NCBI GenBank assembly: GCA_039583875.1
Contig: CM077149.1
Span: forward strand, 18,861,194 to 18,925,193
Reading direction: 5' to 3'
Length of the DNA: 64,000 nucleotides
Source: Platanthera guangdongensis
Lineage: Eukaryota > Streptophyta > Magnoliopsida > Asparagales > Orchidaceae
Below, one piece after another: positions 30,140 to 43,600 of this stretch. The translations under genes were made by a program, and so were the position numbers. How positions within the stretch are numbered: the stretch's first letter is position 1; each line of letters begins with the position of its first letter. The notes beneath the pieces were generated by a model, which had not been told where the DNA came from, made no database searches, and saw only the letters and a list, made by a program, of their open reading frames with translations.

Positions 30140-33100
30140 TTAGTCTTCTTTGTTGAGCATCCCAAGCTCTGTATTGAAGAACGAGAACTTGGTCTCGTCC
30201 AGCGGCTTTGTGAAGATATCTGCAACTTGCCTATCTGTAGGCACATATTGGAGATCTATGTCTCCATGCTCCACATGTTCCCGGATGAAGTAGTACCTTA
30301 GCTCAATGTGCTTTGTCCGGCTGTGAGAGACTGGATTGTTGGCTATTGCAATTGCACTAGAGGAGTCACAGTACAAGGGTATATCCTTGAACTGCAGGTT
30401 GTAGTCCTCGAACTGATTCTTTATCCATAGCAACTGTGCGCAACAACTACCTGCAGAGATGTACTCTGACTCGGCCATTGAGATTACGACACAGTTTTGC
30501 TTCTTGCTACTCCAGGAAATTAGCCTTCTTCCGAAGAATTGGCAAGTCCCTGAGGTGCTTTTCCGGTCGTCTTTGCTACCTGCAAAATCTGCATCTGAAA
30601 ATCCAATTAGTTCGCTGTCATTACTTCTTGAGTACCATAAGCCAAGATTTGGTGTGCCTTTAAGGTATCTCAGAATCCGCTTTGCAGTAGCGTAATGAGA
30701 TTCCTTAGAGTTCACCTGAAATCTAGCACATACACAGGTTGAGAACATTATGTCAGGCCTACTGGTAGTAAGGTAGAGCAGAGATCCAATTATGCTTCTG
30801 TACTTGGTTTCATCAAAAGGTTTCCCTTTTTCATCCTTATCCAGAGATATAGTTGAGCCCATTGGAGTCCTCATAGAGGTTGCGTTCTCCATTCCGAATT
30901 TATTAATTAGCTCTTTGGTGAATTTGGTCTGTGAGATGAAGATTCCATCTTCAGATTGTTTCACCTGAAGCCCTAAGAAGTACTTCAGCTCGCCCATACT
31001 GCTCATTTCAAACTTCCCTTGCATAAGTTTTGAGAACTTTTTGCAGAGGTTGTTATCTGTACAGCCAAAGATAATGTCGTCGACATAGATTTGTACTAGC
31101 AAAATCTTGCCTTTTATTTCCCTAAGAAATAATGTCTTGTCTATCTTTCCCCTTGTGAACTTGTTCTCAAGTAGAAAGGTATACAGCGTTTCATACCAAG
31201 CTCGAGGAGCTTGTTTCAGACCATATAGGGCCTTGTGCAGAAAATAGACATGATCAGGAAAGTTAGGATTAACAAAACCTGGAGGTTGTTCCACATACAC
31301 TTCCTCCTTTAAGTTACCATTCATGAAGGCCAACTTCACGTCCATCTGATAGACGGTGAAGCCTTTGAAGGCAGTATATGCTAGAAACAACCTTATTGCC
31401 TCCAGCCTCGCCACTGGAGCATATGTCTGGTCGAAGTCAATTCCTTCTTCTTGACGACAGCCTTTAGCGACGAGTCTGGCCTTATTCTTTATGATAGTTC
31501 CGTCTTCATCCATCTTATTCCTGTAGACCTATTTTGTTCCAATGATGTTCTTTCCCTTGGGTCTTGGAACCAGCATCCACACATTGCAGCGCTTGAACTG
31601 ATTTAACTCTCCTTCCATTGCCATTATCCATGATGCGTCTGAGTTTGCTTCCTCAAATTTCTTTGGTTCAACCTGTGAGAGAAAACTCAAATGAAGATTC
31701 TCATTAGTTGTACCTCTCCGAGTTCTGACACCATACCGGGGATTTCCTATGATCTGGTCCATGGGGTGATCCTTCAGATGTCTGAGCTCTAGAGTCCTTG
31801 CATCGGGATTATCTTCAAGCACCTGAGTGATTTCTTCATCCTGGATGACTTCTTCATTTTGATCATCAGCCTCTCCAATAGGAGTGAGAGTGGTGATCTT
31901 AATGAACTTCTCGCTTGTGTCTTCGGACGGATCATGCAAGCTAGTTTCTTTCAGCTTTTCACCTGCAACTTCAGTGAGCACACTAGACGGATTGCTTTGC
32001 AGCAAGCTCGTCTCATCAAATACAACATGTATCGATTCTTCCACCACCAGACTTTTTCTATTGAAAATCCTGTATGCCTTACTATTGCTACTATATCCTA
32101 CAAAAATACCTTCAAAGCTCTTTTCGCTGAAATTGGTGGTATGATACTTGCCATTGTTAAGTACAAAGCATTTGCAGCCAAAGATTCTAAAGTAAGAGAC
32201 TGTTGGTTTTCTGCCTTTCAGAAGTTCGTAAGGTGTCTTATTGTGGTCTTTGTTGATGAGTGCTCGATTTTGCACGTGGTATGCAGTGTTGACGGCCTCA
32301 GCCCAGAAGTACTCCGGTAGTGAAGCATCACTTAACATGGTCCTGCAGGCCTCTATGAGTGTTCTGTTCCTTCTCTCAGCCACTCCATTTTGTTGTGGAG
32401 TGCGAGGAGAGGAAAACTCATGAAAGATACCTAAGCTTTCACAGAATTCTGTCATGGCCCCAGATTTGAACTCTGTTCCGTTGTCACTTCTGATTTTGAC
32501 TATGGAGCAGTTGTATTCATTCTGGACTTGCCTGACAAAATTGGTAAAGATATCGAAGGTATCTGACTTGTGTTTCAGAAAGAACACCCACGCAAAGCGC
32601 GAGTAGTCATCAACAATTACCAATATATATTCCTTGCCTCCCAAACTTCTAATCTGCAGTGGACCAAATAAGTCCATGTGCAATAGATGGAGACATCTGT
32701 TAGAGTCTTTGCCAACAGTGCTTTTAAAGGTAGCCCTTGTTTGCTTGACTTTTACGCATACATGACAAGGTCTGTCTTTGACGCATTTGACATTTGGGGC
32801 ATCACGTACCAAGTTCATTGAAAATAGTTTATTAATGGTTTTGAAATTAATATGTGCTAGTCTCTTGTGCCATTGGTTACCAAGAGACGCACTATCTTTT
32901 GCCAAAAGACACACTAGTGCGGAGGAGTCTATACAGATGAAATTTAAACAGAAAATATTCCTCCTTCGAGTGCCGGATAGAATCGTTTCCATATTGTCAA
33001 CGGATTTTATCAAGCACTTATCAGCATGGAACTCAACTATGTATCCTTTATCGCAGAGTTGGCTTATGCTAATGAGATTGTGTTCCAATCCTTCAACATA

Positions 33101-33307
33101 GGCCACATCCGAGAAGGATACATTGCCGTTGGTAATCATACCATAGCCTCTAGTAATTCCACGGTCTGAACCTCTAAAGATGACCTTTGGTCCGTTCACG
33201 ACTGGAGTAAAGTTCTGAATGAGGCTTCTCGTCCCGGTCATATGCCGAGAGCATCCGCTGTCCAAGTACCAGATAGGCATTTTGTTGGCCTTTGGACATC
33301 CCTGCAA
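30140..33307 (-). pseudogene. SIR-2 pol: protease, integrase, RT, RNase H
   Basis: It is a single - strand frame with one stop at 31529 (TAG where relatives have the Trp of TKWV). Protease: WYLDSGCSRHM. Integrase: zinc domain ending CHVCVKVK; D (HMDLFGP), D (IRSDNGTEF), E (PQQNGVAERRNRTL). [15 protein letters not shown] and the active site YVDDIIFG. RNase [18 protein letters not shown] and [10 protein letters not shown]. Stop near 30140. Apart from the one stop all catalytic motifs are present, in keeping with the young LTRs. Confidence 0.9.
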
Positions 33308-35417
33308 TCACAATCAATTCGCCTTAGGAACCCAAACACGTTTGGGTCCTTGGTCTCGAGTTAGAGTGCTCCCCATACGAGTGTTGGCATTGTGAGCGGT
33401 CTTTCTCATATTGCTGACATGAGGGGTTGCAGCATTTCTGGAATTGAACCAGCAATCTATGGCGAAGTGACCAAACTTGCCACAACACCAACCGTCAAAT
33501 CTGTTGTACCTTTGCCTCAAGATCTCCTGCTTGACCTTTCGGAACTTTGGTCTAGCAGGGGTTGCATTTTTGGAGGAAGATGCCTCATGATGATGGCGAT
33601 CACATGGCTTCTTCTCCTTTATGGGCTTCTCTACAACAGGCTTTGTCTTTGGTGCCTTCTTGAAGTTATGCCCATGATTGAAAGGGCCATAGCTCTGAAG
33701 AACAACTTCTTCATAAGGTGCCTTAAAGGCACTTTCGCCAAAGTTTCGGGGTCGAGCCCATCCTTGATAGCGGGACTTTGGCTCTACATAAGTAGGCCTA
33801 GCAAAGTGCCCGTATGATGAGTCAAAATCAATTTGTTGGAAAGATGACCTTTCTGAATGTGGTTTGATTTTGAGGGGCTTTTCCCTTTTCTTAGGCTGAG
33901 GCCTTTTTGGCGGCCTTGTTTTTCCGTTGATTCTTGTTTCTCCTAGAGGATTTACTAGGAGCTTCTTCATGGCCTAGTCCAGCTCCCTTGGCCTTTGCTG
34001 AGAATTCAGCAACGAATGGAAGAACTGTTTTGGGCTTCGAGAAACTCTCAACAAGTTTCCTTTCAGCCGCAAGTTCGGCTTCCAATCCTTTGATGATCTT
34101 CTCCTTCAGGTCAAGGTGCTCAAGAGCCTTGTTGTATTATTCAATAGCATTATTGAAGTTTTCTTCGAGGGAGTCAGTCTTTGCGACTTTCTCTCTCAAG
34201 TTGCTCTCTTCGGCTTTTAGAGATTTGATCTCTTTAGCCCGAGTCTTCACGACTCGACGACATTTGTCGTAAGCCATGATTAACTCCTTGTACTGGGCCA
34301 TTAGTTCTGACTCATCGTCAGAAGAGCTACCCTCGCAATCATGTTCAGAGACTTTAGAATCTGAAAGAGGGGTATGAGAGTTTACCTTCCCAGTGAACTG
34401 GGGCTCTTGTTCATCATCTGTTTGATCCATTAGCCCAAGGTAAGCTTCTTATTCTTCGCTTGACTCAGATGAGTCGGAGTTGCTAAGAGTCTTGCTCTTT
34501 TTGGCTATGAGGCTCTTCTCCTTCCTCTTCTTGTTATATGAGGATTTCTTTTCTTCTCTTCTACCACCCTCCTTCTTCTTGTGAGGGCAGTCAACAATGA
34601 CGTGACCTGGCTTATTACATCAATAACAAATGATGTCAGTTGAAATGTATTTGTTCTGTTTAGTGTTATACCTGTCGTGGCTGCTTGAGCCTTTTCTTTG
34701 TCGATCGTCATCGCGCCGCGATCTTCTGTGTGAGGCATCCTTGCCTTTCCATTGTTTCTTTTTTATTAAGAAACTTCTTGAATTGCCTTGAGAGCAAGGA
34801 GAACTCTCCTTCAGATAGTTCAGAGCCTGAGGTGCTGGGCTCTGATGTTTCTTCTTCTTCATCAACTTCTGGAGCTGGAGCGGGGGAGGCAGCCTTAGTC
34901 TTTCTGGAGGTGTCTGCCTTCAGAGCAACAAATTTCTCCTTTAGAGCAGACCTGCCCTTCTCTTCTTCAGCTTTTCTTGTATTGATTTGGAGTTCATAGG
35001 ACATAAGCTTTCCAAAGAGATTTTGCGGGTCCGTTTCAGCTAGCTTCTCCGATCATCCCTTACTTCTTCAGTCCCTTCCATCAAAGTGACTAAGGAGTGC
35101 CACATCTCCTTGGCTGATTGACAGTGAATCAAATTCTGCAGCATCGAGTCATCGACTGCACTTGCTATGATGTTCTTAGCTTTCTTGTCGAGAGAGACAA
35201 GTGCAATCGCGTCTTTGTCGAGATCCATTAGCTTTTTGGGAACTTTCTTGGTAGGGTCGATAGTGGACATAGTCATGGGAACGTAAGGACCTTCTTCAAC
35301 GATCATGAAGATCCTTGGATCCACAGCTTCCATGAAAAATTTTATCCTTTCTTTCCACATGGGAAAGTTATTCTTGTTGCATAGTGGGAGCTTGGCGAAA
35401 TCTTTGCCCTTGTCCAT
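33308..35417 (-). pseudogene. SIR-2 gag, frameshifted
   Basis: Gag starts MDKGKDFAKL at 35417, a Sirevirus gag start. The capsid core (NFPMWKERIKFFMEAV, AKEMWHSLVTLMEG) ends abruptly near 35040, where the frame changes and a stretch of the core seems to be missing before LFGKLMSYEL. A zinc knuckle near 34600-34640 has a TGA in its second position. A long acidic/coiled-coil part follows (34137-34430), then a basic part with a second knuckle-like motif (WCCGKFGHFAIDC, near 33490). Stops at about 33314 separate it from pol. The missing core and several frame changes make it inactive. Confidence 0.8.
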
Positions 35418-35488
35418 TTTATGGTAGAATCTTACAGACAACAGATCTGGATCTGATCAAGGTGTTAACCTTTTGACGATCAACTTGG

Positions 35489-35501
35489 CTCTGATACCAA
35501 T
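35489..35501 (-). other. SIR-2 primer binding site
   Basis: On the - strand ATTGGTATCAGAG directly follows the end of the 5' LTR (TTTTCATTCA), matching initiator Met-tRNA. Confidence 0.9.
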
Positions 35502-37385
35502 TGAATGAAAACTGTTGTCGACCTAAATCACCTAGAGGGGGTGAATAGGTGGTTTGTGCGTCTTTTGCGGAATAAAAAATAATTAGAGCACATCACAGAA
35601 ATATCTACCAATATCACAGACGACACAAGATGTATAGTGGTTCCCCAACCTTGGGTACATCCACTTTCCCTCACCGATCTAGCAATCAACTAGACTCGGC
35701 TACTCCACTATCTCGGATCAAAAATCGATCCTACCCTCGGAACAAAGTTCCTACAAACTCGATCCAAACAAAACGGATCTACACCTCGGAAGATAGCACT
35801 TCCTACAAACTCGGAGTGAAAGCCTCCTACACTCGGAGAAGATTTCCCCTACAAGATTAATAAAGTGTTTACAAGAATACAAACAGTAAATCACCCAGAT
35901 CTGAAAGAAACGGCCTGGATCTCATCTTTTTTACTTTGAAGCACTTTTAGAAATCGGTGAAGAAGTTCTCGTCCTCGATCTGGATCTACTCGCTTTTACA
36001 GAAATCGAGAGAGAATATGATCAGTGAAGTCGATCTCGATCTGTAACTTTTCTTCAGAATAATCCTCTGAAAGTAGAAGCTTTGCCCGGAGAAGAAGGCG
36101 ACGGCGGCGGCTTCCGTTTCGCGAAAGTCAGAGAGGAGGCGGCTGAAGAATATTTCTCGAAAAAGAAATTACAGGAAGGCTTTGAGAATACTTAGGGTTT
36201 GTCATTTTATGATAAGACCTTATATAAGAGAGACTAACAGTCATAATCGGTCATAATGATGTACACGTGGACCAATCATGTCGCGTGATTTGAAAAATCC
36301 CGTCAGAAAAATGACTTAGCAAAATTTCGGAAAGATTCAGCCAACTACACGAGTAAGTCAATAACTACTCGAGTAGTTGAATAACTACTCGAGTATATGA
36401 TGGGAAACATACTCGGGTATGTATATAAAGACTACTCGAGTATATAGAGATCAACTACTCGAGTAAGTAGACAGAGCTACTCGAGTATGTGTAGAGACCT
36501 ACTCGAGTATATAGAGGATCTACTCGAGTACTGGAAGAGCTACTCGAGTATATTACATAACCTACTCGAGTACAAGAAGTACTACTCGAGTGAATTACTT
36601 AGAAAAATTCTGAAGAGGTCTGCTGGCAACTACTCGAGTAGTTGAACTAACTACTCGAGAGGAAGTAATCTACTCAAGTAGGTGAAAGTTCTACTCGAGT
36701 AAAAGACTTAGAAAAAAATTCTGGAGTAGTGAAATAGCAAGGTACACGGGTGACACATGAACTACTCGAGTAGGTAAAATGAACTACTCGAGTATGTTTC
36801 TATCTACTCGAGTATGTGAGTATACTTACTCGAGTATATGACTTAGAGAAATTTAGATGAGAAAACCCTATGGTACTCGGGTATAACGAGTAATCTACTC
36901 GATTATATAAGCATGCTACTCGAGTATATGACTTGGTCTACTCGAGTAGGTGACTTAGCTACTCGAGTATATGACTATGTCTACTCGACTACAAGGTTCC
37001 TTTACTCGAGTAACTTATACCCAGACTACTCGAGTAGGTGAAAGCTCTACTCGAGTAAAACACTTAGAAATTTTCTGATGTTGGAAAAACTGATTCTTCT
37101 AGAGTAGCCAACTTCCAATACCTTTCCCATAGTCCAATAGCTTGAATATGAGGTGTATCCCAATAGAGAGACCACACATGAGTCAACACCTTGGAATATG
37201 CAATGAGGGATTACATTGCACAGTTCCTGTGTTTGGTGACCCACTGTGAGCTGACATTGGCCTACACTTCCCAGTGAAACTCCTGCAAACATATAGCTCA
37301 AACCAAGCATCAAATACAGCTTAATTCATCTTAGTTCCTGGGTGACTTCATCAAATCTGGGTTCATGTGGATGAAATACCCAACA
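35502..37385 (-). mobile_element. SIR-2 5' LTR
   Basis: 1884 bp and about 99.6% identical to the 3' copy by eye. Example differences: a G-run one shorter near 35532, and CAAG to CGAG in one palindrome near 36382. The TACTCGAGTA array is at about 36355-37068, and TATATAAG near 36220 is the likely TATA box. It is followed by the right-hand taatc. Confidence 0.95.
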
Positions 37386-37390
37386 TAATC

Positions 37391-40300
37391 ACATGATAGG
37401 CAATTCGCAATGCTTTTCTCTCCTTGAAACACATGATCGGTTGCCTCCGGTCCTTGTTGCAGACGGTTCTCCCTCCCCGGTTCATGGGACGGCAGTGGTT
37501 CATGTCACTCCGTCTCTTCGCTTGGCCGAGACTCTCTATGTGTCCAAGTTTCCCTGCAATTTGTTGTCAGTTACATGTTTGTGCAAACAACTTAAATGCT
37601 CTGTCACATTTACTCCCACTTCTTGCTCCTTTCAGGATCCGTGCTCCCAATGGACGATTGCTACTGGGATTGAGAGCGGCGGCCTATACTTCCTCGACAA
37701 CATTTCTGCTCTCTCCGCCTTCTCCTCCTCTTCTACAGATCTCCTACAATGACATCTTCGCCTTGGGCATCCTCCTCCATGGCTTCTTCATCAGCTGCTA
37801 CCTCACCTCCCTCCGCACAGTTCTCCTCTCACCTGCGATGCCTGTCAGCTTGGCAAGCATCACCGTTCCTCCTTCTCGCCAAAGCAAGGTCGTGGTTCTA
37901 CCCGTCCGTTTGATCTTGTTCACTCAGACATCTGGGGCCCTGCTCCTACCCTCACCGTTGGTCGGGGTAGCACTTATTTTGTTACCTTCATTGATGATTT
38001 CTCATGATGTACTTGGGTATATCTATTACGAGAATGCTCTGAACTATTTGATGTATGACAATCTTTTTATCATCTAATCAAAACTCAGTTTGATGTTTCT
38101 ATTAAAGTATTATGCTCTGATAATGCCAAAGAATACGTTAGCCAAGTTTTTTCTTCATTTTGTATGCAACATGGAATTATTCATCAAACAAGTGGCATCT
38201 ACACCTCCCAACAAAATGGGGTGGAAGAACACAAAAACCGTCACCTCCTTGATGTTGCTCGAACCTTACTTACGCAAATGCATGTCCCCCGCTCCTACTG
38301 GGGCTATGTTGTTCTCATTTCTTGCTACCTCATCAATCGCATTCCCTCCACTATTCTCCGTGGTCAAACGCCTTTCTCCATTCTCTATCCAGGAAAGGAT
38401 CCCTTTCCTCTTCCTCTACGTATCTTTGGTTGCACGGCCTTTGTGCATGCTCCCTCCGCCACCCACGATAAACTCTCCCCTCGCTCCACCAAATGTGTCT
38501 TTCTGGGCTACTCTATCACTCAGAATGGCTATTGTTGTTTTGACCCCATCCTTCATAAATAGTTCGTCTACGCGAACATTACCTTCTTCGAGAATGCTCC
38601 CTATTTCTCTAACGACTCCTCTCCCCTTCTTGTGGAATCTAGTCTTCCTCCTCTTCCCTCCAGCCCATCCCCTCCTACCGAGGTCTTTCCTCCTCCACCA
38701 TCTCCATCCTCTCCTCCTCCCTCTCCACCTCCGCAATCTCCCTCCTCTTCGCCGCCGTCGCTCTATCCTCTCGGGCCAGCTCTCTTCACCACGGATGCTC
38801 CGGACACTGAGGCACCTGCTGACCTGGACCTCCCCATTGCCATTCGCAAAGGGGTTCAGGCTTGTACCAAGCATCTGCTTGCTGTAGTTGTTTCCTATGA
38901 TCGCCTGACGCCTGCTCGCAGGGACTTTGCACTGGCTATCTCTTCCACTTCGACCCCCTATTCCTATCATGAGGCCCTTGCCATTCCGCATTGGAAGGCT
39001 GCCATGGATGAAGAGATTGCTACTCTCACTGAACGGGGCACCTGGACCCTGGTTCCTCCTCATGTTGGCACAAATGTTGTTGGATGTCGCTGGGTTTTTG
39101 TAGTGAAATTCCTCCCCGATGGTAGTGTGGATCATTACAAGGCTCGGCTTGTTGCCAAGGGCTTTACCCAGACTTATGGCGTTGATTACTTTGATACCTT
39201 CTCTCCCGTTGCTCGTCTCAGCACTATTCGGGTCCTTCTCTCTGTGGCTGTCAACAGAGATTGGCCCATTTCCCAACTGGATGTGAAGAATGCCTTTCTT
39301 TATGGGGATCTTCAAGAAGATGTCTACATGGAGTAACCTCCAGGGTATGTTGATCTGGGGGGGACACAGGTTTGCCGGCTCAAGAAGACTATCTATGGCC
39401 TAAAACAAAGTCCTCGTGCTTGGTTTGACAAGTTTAGCGGGATTGTGGCGGCTGTTGGTTTTACGAGGAGTTCTACTGATCACTCCCTATTTACTTGTAA
39501 AACTTCTCTAGGTTTAGTGGTGCTTGCAGTATATGTGGATGATATTCTTCTTACTGGAGATGACCAAGCTGGGATAATCTTGACTAGGAAGCATCTTCGA
39601 CAACACCTGGTTACAAAGGATATGAGCTCTCCAAAATACTTTCTGGGGATAGAAATTTCTCGGAAGCCCGCTTCTCTTGTCCTCTCCCAACAGAAGTATG
39701 CTCTTGACTTGTTAAAAGAGGCAGGGTTGACGGGGGCTAAACCTGCCTGATGTCCCATGGCGACTGGAGAAGATAAAACATGGACAAATGACTCTCCTCT
39801 TCTTTCTGATGTTACGAGGTACAGACGTCTGGTTGATAAACTCATATATCTCACAGTGACCAGACCCGACATTGCCTATACTATTGGCAAGGTTAGCCAA
39901 TTCATGCAAGCTCCCAGGGAGTGCCATCTGCAGTCGGCCCTGAAGATATTGGAGTTTATTAAATCAGCTCATGGTAAAGGACTTCTCTTTCAGAAGAATG
40001 ACCATTTAAGGGTTGAAGCATACTCCGATTCAAGCCATGCTAATGACAAGGGAGACCACAAGTCAACTTCAAGTTTTTGCACCTTTGTGGGGGGGGGGGG
40101 GCCTTGTGAGCTGGAAGAGCAAGAAACAGTTGGTAGTTTCCAGGTCCAGTGCAGAAGCAGAATACCGAAGTATGGCATCGACCACGTATGAGCTGAAGTG
40201 GCTACGAGCTCTCATGCTTGACTTAGGAGAGGTCTACGACCATCCTCTACCTATGTTTTGTGACAACAAAGCCGTCATATACATCTCTAAAAATCCGGTC

Positions 40301-40467
40301 TTCCATGAGAGAACCAAGTACATAGAAGTTGACTGCCATTTCATTTGAGAGGAGATTCTGAAGGAACAAATTTGTACTCCGTTCGTCACCTCCGATAAAG
40401 AGTTGGCTGATATTTTCACCAAGCCAGTATCCGCCTCTTTCCATCACATTTGTGACAAGATAGGCAT
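37391..40467 (+). pseudogene. COP protease (rest), integrase, RT and RNase H
   Basis: Frame 1 is followed from the codon after SIR-2. Protease residues are followed by the GAG-pre-integrase zinc domain (HLRLGHP..., ending CQLGKHH), then integrase D (HSDIWGP), D (CSDNAKEY) and E in QQNGVEEHKNRHLL, then RT ([13 protein letters not shown], active site YVDDILLTGDD near 39529) and RNase H (YSDSSHANDKGDHKSTSS, ADIFTKPV). Stops occur at about 37752, 38008, 38562, 39336, 39748 and 40348; most would be one transition away from the expected codon. A 13-G tract (40089-40101) shifts the last RNase H part to another frame. Confidence 0.9.
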
Positions 40468-40499
40468 GATCGATATATATGCTCCAGCTTGAGGAGGAG

Positions 40500-40684
40500 T
40501 GTTGCAGATTAGAGACCGGGCGATCTGACTCTGGCAGGTTGCAGTCCGGGCGGTCTGTCGGTTTCTCTCCTGCGGTTTGGTTGCCGACCTGTTGCTATTA
40601 ATGCTCTGGCGGTTTGTCAATATGTCCCTAGCGACTTGGAGACCGGGCAACCTGGCGGTCTAGTGTGGTGGCTTGGTGTCTTTC
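40500..40684 (+). mobile_element. COP 3' LTR, first 185 bp
   Basis: It starts TGTTGCAGATT after the tract TTGAGGAGGAG (40489-40499). It is broken by CHR-2, with ctttc duplicated on both sides (40680-40684 and 55935-55939), and resumes at 55940. Confidence 0.95.
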
Positions 40685-43600
40685 TGTAAGACCCCCCCTT
40701 TTTTTCTTTTATCGACACCGGGGTCTTAGACCCAGAACTGCCATTTTGCGGTGACTCCTTCACGACCTGAAGGGTCATCACCACAAAGCTCTGATTCTGC
40801 CGCCCAAGTTCGATCACAGAAAAGTAGCATAAAGAAGTAATGGAAACTAACTGTCCACAGAAAGTCACATATCATAGTAATAAATCTCCACGAAGGGAGT
40901 GTCCACAGAATACAACATCAGAGTAGCAAAATACGGGCTTATGCCCGGTACATCATATCCTCACTACAAAATCACTCATGCGGAAGAGAAAGCAGAAAAC
41001 TACTCAAGGTCGAGACTCACGGTCCCGGCAGTATGAACTCCGGAGCTAGACTGCCCCACCTCCAAGCGCACCGGTCTCTGGGGCTGCTCCTCCATGCTGG
41101 TATCCACGATCCCCTAAAGATGCGGTTCAAAAACCGTTAGTCTAAAGACTAAGTCATATCATCCCCCGCCCCTTCCCCCACGGCTCCTAAGCACCGAGCG
41201 GAGAGGAAGAAAAGGGGAGGACTTGAAGGTGGAGAATATAAAAAGCAGATGACAGCGGGCCTATACTAGCATTTCTATAATATGTATTGATTATAAGATT
41301 AAATAGGAAAAATAACCTTCACTTATGTGGGATCACATAAGCCAAGGGGTCTTTTGCAAGACTCCCATCGTATAAGAAGTCCCATACCAATTTATACGTT
41401 GGGGTGTCAGTTATCAAACAGCAGTGTATGTATTTATATATCAAAAATTGACCTTAATTTATAAACCTGCCCACACAAGCTTATAGACTAAGGGGTCGTT
41501 TTGCAGGGCCTAAAGTATAAGCGTCCCATTCCACTTATACTTTAGGTGTCAGGGTTAAATGAATCGATTATGCTATGGCATGCAAGTGGGTATGATGGAT
41601 CATGCAAGTGCAACACACACACCCGACTCTGTGCACACAGACCTTTAGTTCCCCCTTTCTGGAGCCGTAACCTCCCAGGATACCTCCGTAGTGGCAGACG
41701 GAAGCGGTGGGTTGGGCCTCGCCCACCTCTAAACCAGAAAGGCACTACCGGTCAGACCTATCGTACGCCTCAACGCTTGGTGCACGAAGCGGACTCCTGC
41801 GTACTCTTGCCGGCTGACGCACCGGACTTCTATTGGCGAAGTGCTAACCGCACTTGCCGAGTTAACGTATTGGCGCCGGTGCATCGACCCTCCAATACCG
41901 AAGACCCACCACCTTAATTTCCTTTCCTTTTATGCACATGCAAATTAGCGTAATCAAAAACCGAGCCGAAGCTCCCCGGACCCAAAGTCCGTCTTTTAAC
42001 CATCCGAGCCGAAGCTCCCAGCTATCTTCTGGTGCTATCAGTGTTGGTGAATGGTGCAACCCTAATTACTAAGTTACTCTTTTCAGCTTGTTAAAACAGT
42101 TTACGTTAACCCAGGACTGCCCCCGGTATTCCCTGTGAAGGGCTCTCAAGGGGCACTAGGAACTGTGTTGGGATTAAGCCCAACGTTCCCTTTCGCAAGG
42201 TACTTATTTGTTATTGGTTGATTCCCTTACCCATTCCTCCCTCATGTTACGATAGGCTAATCCTAAGGTGATTTGACTCCACTCACCTCGGGGAGGACGA
42301 TCTTTCGTCGGACCCGAGCGCCTCTAACCCTGGACAAAGTAACACCCTACTCACTTATCTTCCAAGATGCACCTAAATCTACTTATCCTTCCAGCAACCC
42401 AATCAAGACCCATCACATAAGCTCTAACTCATATCCAAAATGATTTCCTGCAGTTTTGCTAAATGCAGACTACTTAAGCTACATGACTCGAAAAATGGGA
42501 GGTACATCAAATAATCATCCAGTACCCCTATGAAAATTATTGAAGGGCTAAACTGACATTTTTAGCATAAATCCAGAAATTCATAATTTTCCTAATTTGT
42601 CTGATAATTTATTTATTTATTCTAGTATCCAAAAAGCCCAAGTTTGAACATGAAATACCATTTTTAGACAAGATAGTAATCCACTAAATTTATGATAATT
42701 ACAAAATGCATAATCAACTCTAAATCCTAAGTCTTCCAATTTTTCAGCAAGGTTTAGACCCTTAAATTTAATTTCTAATTTATCTCATAATAAGTCACTT
42801 TAAAAGATTTTACAGCAAAAGTACCACTAAAAATTCAGAGAAAATTCAGGGATGGTTATGATGGCATATAAATACTCTAGATAAAGTTTCATAATTTATC
42901 ATTTAATAAAAATGTTATACTTAATTTTCTCATGGAATTCCAAGTTTACGGGTTAATGAACAAAGTAAACTAATTATCCAACAAAAATTTCCAAATAAAT
43001 TCCCATATGATAATAATGAACTAAAATACTATGTATCAAGTTTCATAATTGTTCAACAAGTATTGAGCTCTTGTAAGATTTATTTAGTATGTAACCAAAA
43101 TAATGCACTTGTGAAGTAGATGCCCTAATTATGTATCCAAAAATTCTATTAAAAATCATATATGATCAGTAAGGTTTAACACTACCTCTGCCAAAGTTTC
43201 ATGACCCTTCAATGGGCAGTGAGATCACAATAGTCAAATTATTAATTAGGGCAATCCTATTGGTTACAAATGAAGTGCTACAAATATTGATCAAAATTTC
43301 CCAAATAAATTACCATAGGCTCATCACATCCTTATTCCCACACTACCAAAGTTTGGTTTTATTTCAAGGAGTTTAGCTAACCTAAACTAGCACTACAAGT
43401 TTTATGGCCTAAGTTAGGGCTATGGTTTTGTGGTCCCTACCCCTTACAAAATTACTTAATATTTTTACCAGAGGGTTTTGTATACCCTAGGACCCTCCAT
43501 GCAAAGTTTGATGTTCATCCAAGGTGATTAGGACTCATGCCCTTCACAAGGCACAAAGGTCCTTCCTTAGGGTTTGGCCTAGGAACTTAGGGCAAATCAA

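Larger units (their letters stand above)
25131..37385 (-). mobile_element. SIR-2: Sirevirus-type copia in antisense orientation
   Basis: 12,255 bp. LTRs are 25131-27015 (3') and 35502-37385 (5'), flanked by taatc on both sides (25126-25130 and 37386-37390). The - strand carries a primer site, gag with two zinc-finger regions, copia pol and an envelope-like frame after pol, which is the Sirevirus layout. The LTRs show about eight differences by eye (about 0.4%), making this the youngest insertion. Gag and the envelope-like frame are already broken. Confidence 0.95.
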
